Shown: positions 25,786 through 35,185 of the stretch, piece by piece
How the letters are laid out: every line of letters begins with the position of its first letter
Numbering within the stretch: position 1 is the stretch's first letter
Made by a program: the position numbers and the translations under genes
NCBI GenBank assembly: GCA_001898645.1
Contig: MKUQ01000011.1
Coordinates: forward strand, 1 to 64,000
Source of the DNA: Burkholderiales bacterium 70-64
GTDB lineage: Bacteria > Pseudomonadota > Gammaproteobacteria > Burkholderiales > Burkholderiaceae_E
Length of the DNA: 64,000 nt
Reading direction: 5' to 3'
The notes under the pieces: model-generated
Database searches by the model: none
What the model was told of the DNA's origin: nothing
The model's input: the letters and a program-made list of their open reading frames with translations, nothing else

Positions 25786-27930
25786 ATGGCGGAAAGATCA
25801 TTCGCGCGCGAGGTCGAGACGCTGCGCGTGCCGGCGGGCACCGAGTTTCGCGGGGAGGGCATCCTGGCGGTGACCAAGGCGCTGCTCGAGGCCGGCGTCG
25901 GCTACGTGAGCGGCTACCAGGGATCGCCGATCTCGCACCTGATGGACGTGCTGGCCGACGCCCAGCCCATCCTCGAAGAGCTGGGCGTGTATTTCGAGCC
26001 GGCCGCCAACGAGGCCTGCGCGGCGGCCACGCTGTCGGCGTCGGTGATGTACCCGGTCCGTGGGGCGGTCACCTGGAAGTCGACGGTGGGCACCAACGTG
26101 GCCTCCGACGCGCTGGCCAACCTCTCCTCGGGCGGGGTGACCGGCGGCGCGCTGGTGATCGTCGGCGAAGACTACGGCGAAGGCTCCTCGATCATGCAGG
26201 AGCGCACCCACGCCTTCGCGATGAAGTCGCAGATGTGGCTGCTCGATCCGCGGCCCAACCTGCCGGCCATCGTGCAGGCGGTGCACGACGGCTTCGAGCT
26301 GTCGGAGGCCAGCCATACGCCGGTGATGCTGCAGCTGCGCATCCGCTCCTGCCACCTGCACGGCAGCTTCGTCACGCGCGAGAACCGCCGGCCGGCGTTC
26401 ACGCTGCGCGAGGCGCTCGAGTCGCCGCAGCGCGACACCAACCGCATCGTGCTGCCGCCGGCCTCGTTCCTGCACGAGCGCGAGAAGATCGAGCAGCGCT
26501 GGCCGGCCGCGGTGAAGTTCATCACCGAGCGCGGCCTGAACGAGTTCTTCGACGGCGACATCGAGGAGCTCGGCATCGTGATGCTCGGCGGCATGTACAA
26601 CAACGTGCTGCGTGCGCTCATGCTGCACGGCCTGGCCGACCTGTTCGGCGCCTCGCGCATCCCGCTGTACGTGCTCAACGTGGCCTATCCGCTGGTCGAG
26701 GAGGAAGTATTGCGCTTCTTCCGCGGCAAGAAGGCGGTGCTGGTGGTCGAGGAGGGGCAGCCGGACTATCACGAGCAGAACCTGCACGCGATCCTGCGCC
26801 GCGCCGGCGTGGACACCGCGCTGCACGGCAAGGACATGCTGCCGATGGGCGGCGACTACACCGTGGCCGTGCTGCGCAGGGGGCTGCGCAGCTTCCTCGA
26901 GCGCTACCGTCCGGACGTGCTGGCGTCGGCTGCCCCCGCCCCGGGCCACGCCGCGGCGCTCGACCGCGTGCTGCCGCCGCGCCCGCCCGGGCTGTGCGTG
27001 GGCTGCCCCGAGCGGCCGATCTTCTCCTCGTTCAAGCTGGTCGAGCGCAAGCACGGGCCGCGCCACGTGTCCTCCGACATCGGCTGCCACCTGTTCTCGA
27101 TCATGCCGCCGTTCAACCTCGGCGCCACCACCATGGGCTACGGCCTGGGCGTGGCCAGCGCCTCGGCCTTCAACGTGAAGGACGGCAAGCGCGCGGTGGC
27201 CTTCATCGGCGACGGCGGCTTCTGGCACAACGGGCTGTCCAGCGGCATCGGCAACGCGGTGTTCAACCGCAACGACGGCGTCACCGTCATCGTCGACAAC
27301 AACTACTCCGCGGCCACCGGCGGGCAGGACATCCTCTCGTCGCGCGCGGTCAACGCCAGGCGCAGCACCATGCACCCGATCGAGCGCGCGGTGCGCGGGG
27401 TCGGCGTCGAGTGGGTGCGCACGGTCGATCGCACCTACGACGTGACGCGCATGCGCGACGTGCTCGAAGAGGCGCTGACCACCGACTACCAGGGGCCGAA
27501 GGTGGTCATCGCGCAGAGCGAGTGCATGCTCAACCGCCAGCGCCGCGAGAAGCCCAGGGCGGCCGCGGCGGTCAAGGCCGGCCAGCGCGTGCTCAAGGAG
27601 CGCTTCGGCGTCGACGCGGCGGTGTGCAGCGGCGACCATGCCTGCATGCGCCTGTCGGGCTGCCCCAGCCTGACGCTGGCGCCGAGCGGCGATCCGCTCA
27701 AGCAGGATCCGGTGGCGTACGTCGACGAGCACTGCGTGGCCTGCGGGCATTGCGGCGAGGTGGCCGACGCGGCGGTGCTGTGCCCGTCGTTCTACAAGAC
27801 GCAGTGGGTGCGCAACCCCAGCCGCTTCGAGCGCCTCGTGCAGGCGCTGCGCGAACGTGTGGTCGGCTGGATGCAGGCGGGCCAGGCGCGTGCGCTGGCG
27901 CGCCGTGCGCTCTATCCGGAGCAGGCATGA
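25786..27930 (+). CDS. iorA: Indolepyruvate ferredoxin oxidoreductase-type alpha subunit
   Basis: A 714-residue TPP-dependent enzyme that would convert an aryl or other 2-oxoacid to the acyl-CoA and reduce ferredoxin. Order: pyrimidine-binding domain (SGYQGSPISHLMD), middle domain, TPP-binding domain with GDGGFWHNG to VIVDNNYSA (residues about 474-505), and a C-terminal ferredoxin-like segment with CSGDHACMRLSGC and CVACGHC (from about 613). It overlaps the next subunit as ATGA. Indolepyruvate or phenylpyruvate is the family's usual substrate; the true one is not readable. FNR-linked regulation upstream would suit an oxygen-sensitive enzyme. Confidence 0.85.
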   Translation: MAERSFAREVETLRVPAGTEFRGEGILAVTKALLEAGVGYVSGYQGSPISHLMDVLADAQPILEELGVYFEPAANEACAAATLSASVMYPVRGAVTWKSTVGTNVASDALANLSSGGVTGGALVIVGEDYGEGSSIMQERTHAFAMKSQMWLLDPRPNLPAIVQAVHDGFELSEASHTPVMLQLRIRSCHLHGSFVTRENRRPAFTLREALESPQRDTNRIVLPPASFLHEREKIEQRWPAAVKFITERGLNEFFDGDIEELGIVMLGGMYNNVLRALMLHGLADLFGASRIPLYVLNVAYPLVEEEVLRFFRGKKAVLVVEEGQPDYHEQNLHAILRRAGVDTALHGKDMLPMGGDYTVAVLRRGLRSFLERYRPDVLASAAPAPGHAAALDRVLPPRPPGLCVGCPERPIFSSFKLVERKHGPRHVSSDIGCHLFSIMPPFNLGATTMGYGLGVASASAFNVKDGKRAVAFIGDGGFWHNGLSSGIGNAVFNRNDGVTVIVDNNYSAATGGQDILSSRAVNARRSTMHPIERAVRGVGVEWVRTVDRTYDVTRMRDVLEEALTTDYQGPKVVIAQSECMLNRQRREKPRAAAAVKAGQRVLKERFGVDAAVCSGDHACMRLSGCPSLTLAPSGDPLKQDPVAYVDEHCVACGHCGEVADAAVLCPSFYKTQWVRNPSRFERLVQALRERVVGWMQAGQARALARRALYPEQA

Positions 27931-29474
27931 ACGACGACATGCGGCAGTGGCCCATCACGATCGCCGTGCAGGCGCTCGGCGGGCAGGGCGGCGGCGTGCT
28001 GGTCGACTGGATCGTCGACCTGGCCGAGCACGGCGGCTACATCGCGCAGTCCACCTCGGTGGCCGGGGTCGCGCAGCGCACCGGGGCCACCATCTACTAC
28101 ATCGAGCTGGTGCCGCGCAGCGCCCTGCCGTCCGACGGGCGCATGCCGGTGCTGGCCCAGATGCCGGTGCCCGGCGAGGTCGACATCGTGATCGCCTCCG
28201 AGCTGATGGAGGCCGGCCGGGCGGTGCAGCGCGGCTTCGTCACGTCCGCGCGCACGACGGTGATCGCCTCCTCGCACCGCACCTTCTCGCCCGACGAGAA
28301 ATCCGTGCCGGGCAACGGCGTGGCCGACGCCGTCACCGTGCTCGAGGCGGTGCGTGCGCAGGCGCGCCGCTTCGTGCACGGCGACATGCAGGCGCTCGCC
28401 GTATCCCACGGCAGCGTGATCTCCGCCAGCCTGTTCGGCGCGCTGGCCGGCAGCGACTCGCTGCCGTTCGCGCAGGAGGCCTTCGAGGACACCGTGCGCC
28501 GCTCCGGCGTCGGCGTCGAGGCGAGCCTGCGCGCCCTGCGCGCCGCGGCCGACCTGGCGCGCCAGCCGGCGCCGGCCCCGGCACCGGTCGATCCGATGTA
28601 CACGGCGCCGCGGCCGCTGCCCGAGCGCGCCGCCAGCCCCACGCTGCAGCCCCTGGTCGATCGCGTGCGGCGCGTCTTTCCCGAGTCGGCGTGGCCGCTG
28701 CTCGGGGCCGGGCTGGCACGCGTCGTGGAATACCAGGACGTCGCCTACGGCACCGAGTACCTCGATCGCATGGAGCAGGTGCTCGCGTGGGACCGTCAAT
28801 CCGGCGGCGCGGTGCGCGGCCACCAATTGACGGTGGAGGCGGCACGCCAGGTGGCGGTCGCCATGGCCTACGACGACGTGATCCGGGTCGCCGACCTGAA
28901 GACGCGCGCCGAGCGCTTCGCGCGCGTGCGCGCGGAGGTCGGCGCCGGCGCCGGCGAGGTGGTCCAGACGGAGGAATATTTCCATCCCCGCCTCGAAGAG
29001 GTCTGCTCCGTCCTGCCCGCGGGCCTGGGGCGCTGGATCGAATCGTCGCCGCGCCTGCGGGCCTGGCTGGAGCCGCGGCTGGATCGCGGCCGGCGGCTGC
29101 ATCCCGGCACCGTGTGGGGGCATCTGCAGCTGCGCGCGGTGGCGGCCATGCGCCGCTGGCGGCGCGGTTCGCTGCGCCATCTGCGCGAGCAGGCGCATCT
29201 CGGCGAGTGGCTCGCCGCGGTGCAGCGGGCGACGGCGGGCGATCCGGCGCTCGCGCTCGAGCTGGTGCGCTGCCGGCGCCTGATCAAGGGCTATAGCGAC
29301 ACCCACGCGCGCGGCAGCGGGCGCTTCGACCGGCTGATGGCCGCCGCCGCGCTGCTCGCGCCGCGCCCCGATGCCGCCGCGGCGCTCGAGAGCCTGCGCG
29401 AGGCGGCGCTGCGCGACGCCTCGGGCCAGGCGCTGGAAGCGCGCTGGCATGCGCTCGGGCTGCCCCGGCCCTGA
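27927..29474 (+). CDS. iorB: Indolepyruvate oxidoreductase beta-type subunit with long C-terminal extension
   Basis: A 515-residue partner of the alpha subunit. Residues about 1-200 are the gamma-type 2-oxoacid oxidoreductase domain (IAVQALGGQGGGVLVDWI, TSVAGVAQRTGATIYYIE). Residues about 220-515 form an alpha-helical extension found in long IorB-like proteins (DUF6537-type, by length and position). It starts inside the previous stop (ATGA). IorB proteins of archaea are about 200 residues, so this is the long bacterial form. Confidence 0.82.
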   Translation: MNDDMRQWPITIAVQALGGQGGGVLVDWIVDLAEHGGYIAQSTSVAGVAQRTGATIYYIELVPRSALPSDGRMPVLAQMPVPGEVDIVIASELMEAGRAVQRGFVTSARTTVIASSHRTFSPDEKSVPGNGVADAVTVLEAVRAQARRFVHGDMQALAVSHGSVISASLFGALAGSDSLPFAQEAFEDTVRRSGVGVEASLRALRAAADLARQPAPAPAPVDPMYTAPRPLPERAASPTLQPLVDRVRRVFPESAWPLLGAGLARVVEYQDVAYGTEYLDRMEQVLAWDRQSGGAVRGHQLTVEAARQVAVAMAYDDVIRVADLKTRAERFARVRAEVGAGAGEVVQTEEYFHPRLEEVCSVLPAGLGRWIESSPRLRAWLEPRLDRGRRLHPGTVWGHLQLRAVAAMRRWRRGSLRHLREQAHLGEWLAAVQRATAGDPALALELVRCRRLIKGYSDTHARGSGRFDRLMAAAALLAPRPDAAAALESLREAALRDASGQALEARWHALGLPRP

Positions 29475-29486
29475 GACGAGACGCGG

Positions 29487-29903
29487 GTGATCGCCGTGAC
29501 CGCGCACCGCGTCCTGCAGCCCGCCGGGTGGGTGCGCCCGATCGGGCACGTCAACGGCGTCGAGGCGCGCGGGCGCCAGATCTTTCTCGGCGGGCAGATC
29601 GGCTGGAACGAGCATGCCGAGTTCGAGTCCTTCGACCTCGTGGGCCAGGTCAGGCAGACGCTGCGCAACGTGGTGACGCTGCTGGCCGATGCCGGAGCGG
29701 GACCCGAGCACATCACGCGCATGACCTGGTACCTCGTCGACAAGCGCGACTACCTGCGCCAGCTGCCCGCGATCGGCGCGGCGTACTGCGAGGTGATCGG
29801 GCGCCAGTTTCCGCCGATGACGGCAGTCGAGGTGCGCTCCCTGATCGAGGACCGGGCGCTGGTCGAGATCGAAGTCACCGCGGTGGTGGGCGACGACGCA
29901 TGA
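29487..29903 (+). CDS. RidA-family protein lacking the archetypal arginine
   Basis: A 138-residue YjgF/YER057c/UK114 protein. Start GTG at 29487, with a second GTG three codons on. The fold is recognisable from GRQIFLGGQIGWN and the C-terminal AVEVRSL..ALVEIEV block. Where RidA has FPARSCVEV, this protein has FPPMTAVEV, so the arginine needed for imine/enamine deamination is a Met. That points to a non-archetypal Rid subgroup with another function, probably on a pathway intermediate. Twelve bases after iorB, so co-transcribed. Confidence 0.85.
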   Translation: MIAVTAHRVLQPAGWVRPIGHVNGVEARGRQIFLGGQIGWNEHAEFESFDLVGQVRQTLRNVVTLLADAGAGPEHITRMTWYLVDKRDYLRQLPAIGAAYCEVIGRQFPPMTAVEVRSLIEDRALVEIEVTAVVGDDA

Positions 29904-29998
29904 AGGCCCGTCCACCCGGCCCCGTGTCCTGCCCGAGGGCGATGCCCGGCTCCGTTGCCGGATACGCCCATCCCTTGTCGCTGTCCCTGGAGAGATCG

Positions 29999-31552
29999 AT
30001 GAAAACGTCGAGCAACGCCGCCCGATCGTCCGCACGCAGGGGCTTCCTCTGCGGCACCGGCCTGACGCTGGCCGCCCTGGGCGCAGCCGGTCCGCTGCGC
30101 GTCCTGGCGCAGACCCGGAACACGCTGACCATCGCCTACAACGTGGACCTGCCCTCGTGGGACCCGACGGTCGGTCCCTCGGCCGTGAACCCGACCATCC
30201 AGTCGCTGTACAAGGCGGTGTTCTCGCAGTTCATCGACCAGAACGCCGACCTCAGCCTGAAGCCCGACCTGCTCACGGAATGGGGCTGGAACGCCGACAA
30301 GAGCAGGATCAGCTGTACCGTGCGCCGCGGCGCGAAGTGGCACGACGGCAGCGCGGTGACCGCCGAGGACGTGGCCTGGTCGCTGCGCCGCGCGAGCGAT
30401 CCCAAGACCGGCAACCCGATCCAGTTCATCTGGAGCAAGGTGGACAACGTGCAGGTGCAGGGCGACAAGGTCACCGCCGAGGTGAAGGAGTTCGAGCCCG
30501 CCTTCTTCAAGTGGATGGCCTTCCTGACCGGCTACGTGATGCCCAGGGCCTACTACGAGAAGGTGGGCGCCGCCGGCTTCGAGAAGAAACCCGTGGGCAG
30601 CGGGCCGTACATGGTCGAGGAATTCGTGCAGGGCTCGTACCTGAAGCTGCGCGCCTTCAAGGACTACTTCGGCCCCAAGCCCGCCTTCGAGACGGTGGTG
30701 GTCAAGTTCACGACCGACCCTTCCGCGCGCGTGGCCGAGATCGAATCGGGACGCTCCGACCTGACGCTGGAGATCCCCTACGAGGAAGCCGAGCGGCTCA
30801 GGGCCAAGGGCTTCAACGCCAGCATCGCCCCGGTGTCGGACATCGGCATGATCTTCCTGACCAACGTCGAGCCCATGACCAACGACAAGGTGCGCCAGGC
30901 GCTGGCCATGGCCGTCGACAAGAAGGGGCTGGCGGGCAAGCTGCTCAGGGGCCACGTGAAGCCCATCGACACGCTGCAGGCACCCAGCTACGAAGCCTAC
31001 GACCCCGGCATCAAGGCGCCCTACGATCCGAAGAAGGCCGCTGCGCTGATGGCCGAGGCGGGCTACACGCGCGACAAGCCGCTGAAGTTCAAGGTGCAGA
31101 CCACGCGCGGCTTCAAGCCCAAGGACTTCGAGGTCATGCAGGCCATCGCCGGCATGTGGAAGGCGATCGGCGCCGACGTCGACCTCGAGGTCTACGAGGT
31201 CGCCAAGCACTTCGAGCTGCGCGCCCAGCACAAGCTGGCGCCGGCGGCCTTCTACAACTGGGGCAACTCGATCGGGGACCCGTCCACCTCGACCGCCCAC
31301 GCCATGTTCAGCCAGTCGCCGCACTCGGCCTGGAAGGACCCCAAGCTCGACGCGCTCATCGGCCCCCTCTGGGGAGAGAAGGATGAAGCCAGGCGCATCG
31401 CGGGCTACAAGGCGGTGGACAAGTACATCGCCGACAACGCGCTGGTCATCCCGCTGTTCCAGTACAGCCAGACGGTGGTCTTCCGCAAGGGATTGAAGTT
31501 CGCACCGCACGGCGCCGGCTTCGTGCTGCCGCAGGCGGTGGGCAAGGCCTGA
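29999..31552 (+). CDS. ABC transporter substrate-binding protein, peptide/opine type (SBP_bac_5)
   Basis: A 517-residue periplasmic binding protein of the DppA/OppA class. The N-terminus has a twin-arginine motif, SARRGFLCG, followed by a hydrophobic stretch ending VLAQ, so it is probably Tat-exported. The mature protein carries the family block ..RRGAKWHDGSAVTAEDVAWS. First of five genes encoding a complete importer. Ligands of this class go well beyond peptides; the neighbouring enzymes suggest an aromatic or amide compound. Confidence 0.86.
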   Translation: MKTSSNAARSSARRGFLCGTGLTLAALGAAGPLRVLAQTRNTLTIAYNVDLPSWDPTVGPSAVNPTIQSLYKAVFSQFIDQNADLSLKPDLLTEWGWNADKSRISCTVRRGAKWHDGSAVTAEDVAWSLRRASDPKTGNPIQFIWSKVDNVQVQGDKVTAEVKEFEPAFFKWMAFLTGYVMPRAYYEKVGAAGFEKKPVGSGPYMVEEFVQGSYLKLRAFKDYFGPKPAFETVVVKFTTDPSARVAEIESGRSDLTLEIPYEEAERLRAKGFNASIAPVSDIGMIFLTNVEPMTNDKVRQALAMAVDKKGLAGKLLRGHVKPIDTLQAPSYEAYDPGIKAPYDPKKAAALMAEAGYTRDKPLKFKVQTTRGFKPKDFEVMQAIAGMWKAIGADVDLEVYEVAKHFELRAQHKLAPAAFYNWGNSIGDPSTSTAHAMFSQSPHSAWKDPKLDALIGPLWGEKDEARRIAGYKAVDKYIADNALVIPLFQYSQTVVFRKGLKFAPHGAGFVLPQAVGKA

Positions 31553-31575
31553 GCCGCGCGTCCGGGCGGCGGGCC

Positions 31576-32595
31576 GTGCGGCGTCTGGCGATGGCGCGCC
31601 TGCGCCACGCATGGCACGTCGCGCTCACGCTGCTGGGCGTGAGCGTGGTCGTCTTCGTGCTGATGCGCGTGGTGCCCGGCGACCCGGTGGCGATGATGAT
31701 CCCGCCGGGCGCCGGCCCGGAGGACATCGCCCGCCTGCGCGCCTTCTACGGCCTGGACCGCTCGATCCCGGCGCAGTACGGGGTGTGGCTGCTGCACGCG
31801 GTGCAGGGTGAGCTCGGCACCTCCATCGCCTTCAAGCGGGACGTGCTCGAGTTGATCGGCCAGCACCTGCCGGCCACGCTGGAGCTGGGCTTCACTGCGC
31901 TGGTGCTCGCGGTGCTGGCCGGCGGCAGCGCCGGCGTGGTCTCGGCCGCGATGCACGGGCGCTGGATCTCGTCGCTGACCGACGGTGCGGCCGCGGTCGT
32001 GCAGGCCGTGCCCGACTTCCTCTGGGGGCTGGTGTTCATCCTGCTGTTCGGCGTGGTCTGGATCTGGCTGCCGATTTCCGGGCGCCTCGATCCCCTGCTG
32101 GACTTCCACCCGGTCACCGGCTTCGTGTTCTTCGAGAGCCTGCTGCGCGGGCGCCTCGACGTCACCGCCTCGGTGTTCTCGCATTCGGTGGCCCCGGCGC
32201 TGGCGCTGGCGCTGCCGGTGGCGGCGATGATCGCGCGCGTGCTCAAGGCCTCGATGCAGGAGGCGCTGGCAGCCGACTACGTGCTGCTCGCCCGGCTCAA
32301 GGGCCTGTCCGCGACGCGCGTGTTGCTGGTCGAAGCGCTGCCGAACGCCGTGACGCCGACCCTGCAGCTCACCGGGGTGCAGTTCGCCTTCCTGCTCGGC
32401 GGCACCGTGCTGATCGAGCGCCTGTTCAGCTACCCCGGCATCGGCAGCCTCTCCATCAGCGCCGTGGTGGCGCGCGACCTGCCCCTGATCCAGGGCGTGG
32501 TGCTGACCTTCGCGGTGCTGTTCATCGCCATCAACCTGGTGGTGGAAGCGCTCACCGTGGCGCTCAATCCGCGGCTGCGGAGCCGGCAGCGATGA
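31576..32595 (+). CDS. ABC transporter permease, DppB type
   Basis: A 339-residue permease with about six membrane segments. Blocks typical of the class are VVPGDPVAMMI, the periplasmic loop, and the cytoplasmic EAA-type segment YVLLARLKGLSATRVLLVEALPNA. Start GTG 31576 (ATG 31591 is an alternative). It overlaps the second permease as ATGA. Confidence 0.88.
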   Translation: MRRLAMARLRHAWHVALTLLGVSVVVFVLMRVVPGDPVAMMIPPGAGPEDIARLRAFYGLDRSIPAQYGVWLLHAVQGELGTSIAFKRDVLELIGQHLPATLELGFTALVLAVLAGGSAGVVSAAMHGRWISSLTDGAAAVVQAVPDFLWGLVFILLFGVVWIWLPISGRLDPLLDFHPVTGFVFFESLLRGRLDVTASVFSHSVAPALALALPVAAMIARVLKASMQEALAADYVLLARLKGLSATRVLLVEALPNAVTPTLQLTGVQFAFLLGGTVLIERLFSYPGIGSLSISAVVARDLPLIQGVVLTFAVLFIAINLVVEALTVALNPRLRSRQR

Positions 32596-33476
32596 GCCGA
32601 CGCGCGGTGGCGCCGCTCGGCGCGCGCCTGGTGCGCAGCCCGCGCGTGCTGTTCGGCGGGCTGGTGTGCCTGCTGCTGGTGGCCGCCGCCCTGCTGGCGC
32701 CCTGGCTCGCGCCGATGGATCCGCTGGAGCAGGATCTGCTGTCGCCGTTCGAGCCGCCGGCCTGGTCGGGCGCGGCCGCGCCGCCGTCGCCGGACGACGC
32801 GCCGCGCCACTGGCTGGGCACCGATAACCTCGGCCGCGACGTGCTCTCGCGGCTGATCTACGGCGCGCGCACGGCGCTGATCGTCGCGGTCACGGCAGCG
32901 CTGCTGGCCGCGCTCGCCGGCAGCACGCTGGGCGCGCTGGCCGGCTACGCCGGGGGGCGGGCCGACACCGTGATCGGCCGGCTCGTCGACGTGTGGATGT
33001 CCTTTCCGCCGGTGCTGCTGGCGATCGTGCTGGTCTCGGTGATCGGCACCGGCCTGGTCTCGGTGATCGTGGCGATCGCGATCGTGGACTGGACGCGCTT
33101 CTGCCGCGTGGTGCGTGCCGAGACGCGGGCCCAGCGGGCGCTCGACTACGTCACGTCGGCGAGGATGCTCGGCCTGTCGGCGCCGCGCATCCTGCTCACC
33201 GAGGTGCTGCCCAACGTGACGCCCCTGCTGATCACGCTGCTGACGCTGGAGATGGGCATCGCGATCGTGGTCGAGGCGATGCTCAGCTTCGTCGGCCTCT
33301 CGGTCGCCTCGGGCGCCTCCACCTGGGGCGGCATGCTCGGCGAAGGGCGCCTCTACGTGAACCAGGCGCCCTGGCTGATGGTGCTGCCGATGGCTGCGAT
33401 GATGCTCGCGGTGCTGGGCCTCAATGCCCTCGGCGACGGCCTGCGGCGCGAGCTCGATCCGGTGGTGCGCCGGTGA
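32592..33476 (+). CDS. ABC transporter permease, DppC type
   Basis: A 294-residue permease. It has the DppC N-terminal helix, the HWLGTDNLGRDVLSRLIYGA block, and the EAA-type segment DYVTSARMLGLSAPRILLTE. Start overlaps the previous stop and the stop overlaps the GTG of the first ATPase (GTGA), so expression is coupled. Confidence 0.9.
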   Translation: MSRRAVAPLGARLVRSPRVLFGGLVCLLLVAAALLAPWLAPMDPLEQDLLSPFEPPAWSGAAAPPSPDDAPRHWLGTDNLGRDVLSRLIYGARTALIVAVTAALLAALAGSTLGALAGYAGGRADTVIGRLVDVWMSFPPVLLAIVLVSVIGTGLVSVIVAIAIVDWTRFCRVVRAETRAQRALDYVTSARMLGLSAPRILLTEVLPNVTPLLITLLTLEMGIAIVVEAMLSFVGLSVASGASTWGGMLGEGRLYVNQAPWLMVLPMAAMMLAVLGLNALGDGLRRELDPVVRR

Positions 33477-34369
33477 GCGCCGCTGCCGCGCCCGGGCCGG
33501 TGCTGCGGATCGAGGATCTCCACCTGCAGATCCACGATGCCGGGCGCGTCACGACGATCCTGCGCGGGGTGAGCCTTGCCGTGCCGGCCGGGCGCATCCA
33601 TGCCCTGGTCGGCGAATCGGGCGGCGGCAAGTCCATGGTCACTCGCGCCGCCACCGGCCTGCTGCCGGCCGGAGCGCGCATCACCGCCGGACGCATCGTG
33701 CTGGCCGGCGAGGACGTCACCGGCTGGAAGGAATCGCGCTGGCGCGGCGTGCGCGGGCGCGTCGTCAGCATGGTGCTGCAGGATCCGCTCACGGCGTTGA
33801 ATCCCGGACGGCGCATCGGCGCGCAGATGAGCGACGTGCTGCGCCTGCACCGCGGCCTGGCCGGCGCCGGCGCGTGGGCCGAGGCCGCCGCGCTGCTGGA
33901 CCGCGTGCACGTGCGCGAAGCGCAGCGCGTGCTGCGCTCGTATCCCCACGAGCTCTCCGGCGGCATGCGACAGCGCGTCGTGATCGCGATGGCCTGGGCC
34001 TGCCGGCCGCAGCTCATCATCTGCGACGAGCCGACCACCGCGCTCGACGTCACCGTGCAGAAGCAGGTGCTGCGCCTGATCCGCGAGCTGACCGGGGAAG
34101 GGCAGGGCGTGCTGCTGGTGACGCACGATCTCGGGGTGGTGGCCAAGCTCTGCCACAGCATGAGCGTGATCCACGGCGGGCGCGTCCTCGAGAGCGGCGC
34201 CGTCGAGGAGGTCTACGCCCGTCCCCGGCATCCCTACACGCGTGCGCTGCTGGCGGCCACGCCGCGCTTCGACCGGCCCGGGGACGCGCTGGTGCCCGTG
34301 GACGAGGCGCTGATCGCCGGGCTCGACGCGCAGGCGCAGGCCTACGATCGCGAAAGAGGCCTTCGATGA
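33473..34369 (+). CDS. ABC transporter ATP-binding protein, DppD type
   Basis: A 298-residue ATPase starting at GTG 33473 in a GTGA overlap. Walker A is GESGGGKSM, with Met where Ser/Thr usually follows the Lys-Ser pair, signature LSGGMRQRVVIA, Walker B LIICDEPTTALDV. The C-terminal oligopeptide-class tail RHPYTRALLAA is present. Pairs with the ATPase that follows. Confidence 0.9.
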   Translation: MSAAAAPGPVLRIEDLHLQIHDAGRVTTILRGVSLAVPAGRIHALVGESGGGKSMVTRAATGLLPAGARITAGRIVLAGEDVTGWKESRWRGVRGRVVSMVLQDPLTALNPGRRIGAQMSDVLRLHRGLAGAGAWAEAAALLDRVHVREAQRVLRSYPHELSGGMRQRVVIAMAWACRPQLIICDEPTTALDVTVQKQVLRLIRELTGEGQGVLLVTHDLGVVAKLCHSMSVIHGGRVLESGAVEEVYARPRHPYTRALLAATPRFDRPGDALVPVDEALIAGLDAQAQAYDRERGLR

Positions 34370-35184
34370 GCGGGCGGCTGCTCGAAGTGGCCGGCCTCGG
34401 GCTCGACCTGCCCGACCTCGCCGCCAAGCCGGTATTCGGGCCGGCTCCCCGCCGCACCATCCTGCGCGACGTGAGCTTCACGCTGGCGCGCGGCGGCGCG
34501 CTGGGCGTGATCGGCGAATCGGGCAGTGGGAAGTCGACCCTGGCGCGCGCGCTGACCCTGCTGTTTCCGCCGCAGCGCGGGCGCATCGTGTTCGACGGGG
34601 TCGACGTGACCGCGCTGCCGGCTGCGCAGCTGCCGGGTTATCGCGTGCGGCTGCAGCTGGTGTTCCAGGACCCGATGTCGTCGCTGAACCCGCGCCGCCG
34701 CGTCGGCGCCAGCGTGACGCAGCCGCTGCGCGCGCTCGGGCGCGTCTCCCGCGCGCAGGCCGACGCGGCCGCCGCCGCGCTGCTCGATCGCGTCGGCCTG
34801 GCCGCGGAGCTGCGGCATCGCTATCCCCACGAGCTGTCGGGCGGACAGCGCCAGCGCGTCGGCATCGCCCGCGCGCTGGCCGTGCAGCCGCAGGCGCTCA
34901 TCGCCGACGAGATCACCTCGGGGCTGGACGTCTCGGCGCAGGCGCGCATCGTCGTGCTGCTCGGGCAGCTGCGCCGCGAGCTGGGGCTGTCGGTGATCTT
35001 CATCAGCCACGACCTCTCGCTGGTGCGCAGCCTGTGCGACGACGTGCTGATCATGCGCGGCGGCGAGGTGGTCGAGCAGGGCGCGGCGGCCGAGGTGCTC
35101 GCCTCGCCCCGGCACCCGTACACCCGGGCGCTGCTCGACGCGATCCCGCTGCCGGTGCCCGATGCCGGCTGGCTCGATCGCTAG
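34366..35184 (+). CDS. ABC transporter ATP-binding protein, DppF type
   Basis: A 272-residue ATPase in ATGA overlap with its partner. Walker A GESGSGKST, signature LSGGQRQRVGIA, Walker B ALIADEITSGLDV, and the C-terminal RHPYTRALLDA. Last gene of the importer. It meets the ferredoxin gene tail to tail with a single base between stops. Confidence 0.9.
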   Translation: MSGRLLEVAGLGLDLPDLAAKPVFGPAPRRTILRDVSFTLARGGALGVIGESGSGKSTLARALTLLFPPQRGRIVFDGVDVTALPAAQLPGYRVRLQLVFQDPMSSLNPRRRVGASVTQPLRALGRVSRAQADAAAAALLDRVGLAAELRHRYPHELSGGQRQRVGIARALAVQPQALIADEITSGLDVSAQARIVVLLGQLRRELGLSVIFISHDLSLVRSLCDDVLIMRGGEVVEQGAAAEVLASPRHPYTRALLDAIPLPVPDAGWLDR

Positions 35185-35185
35185 C

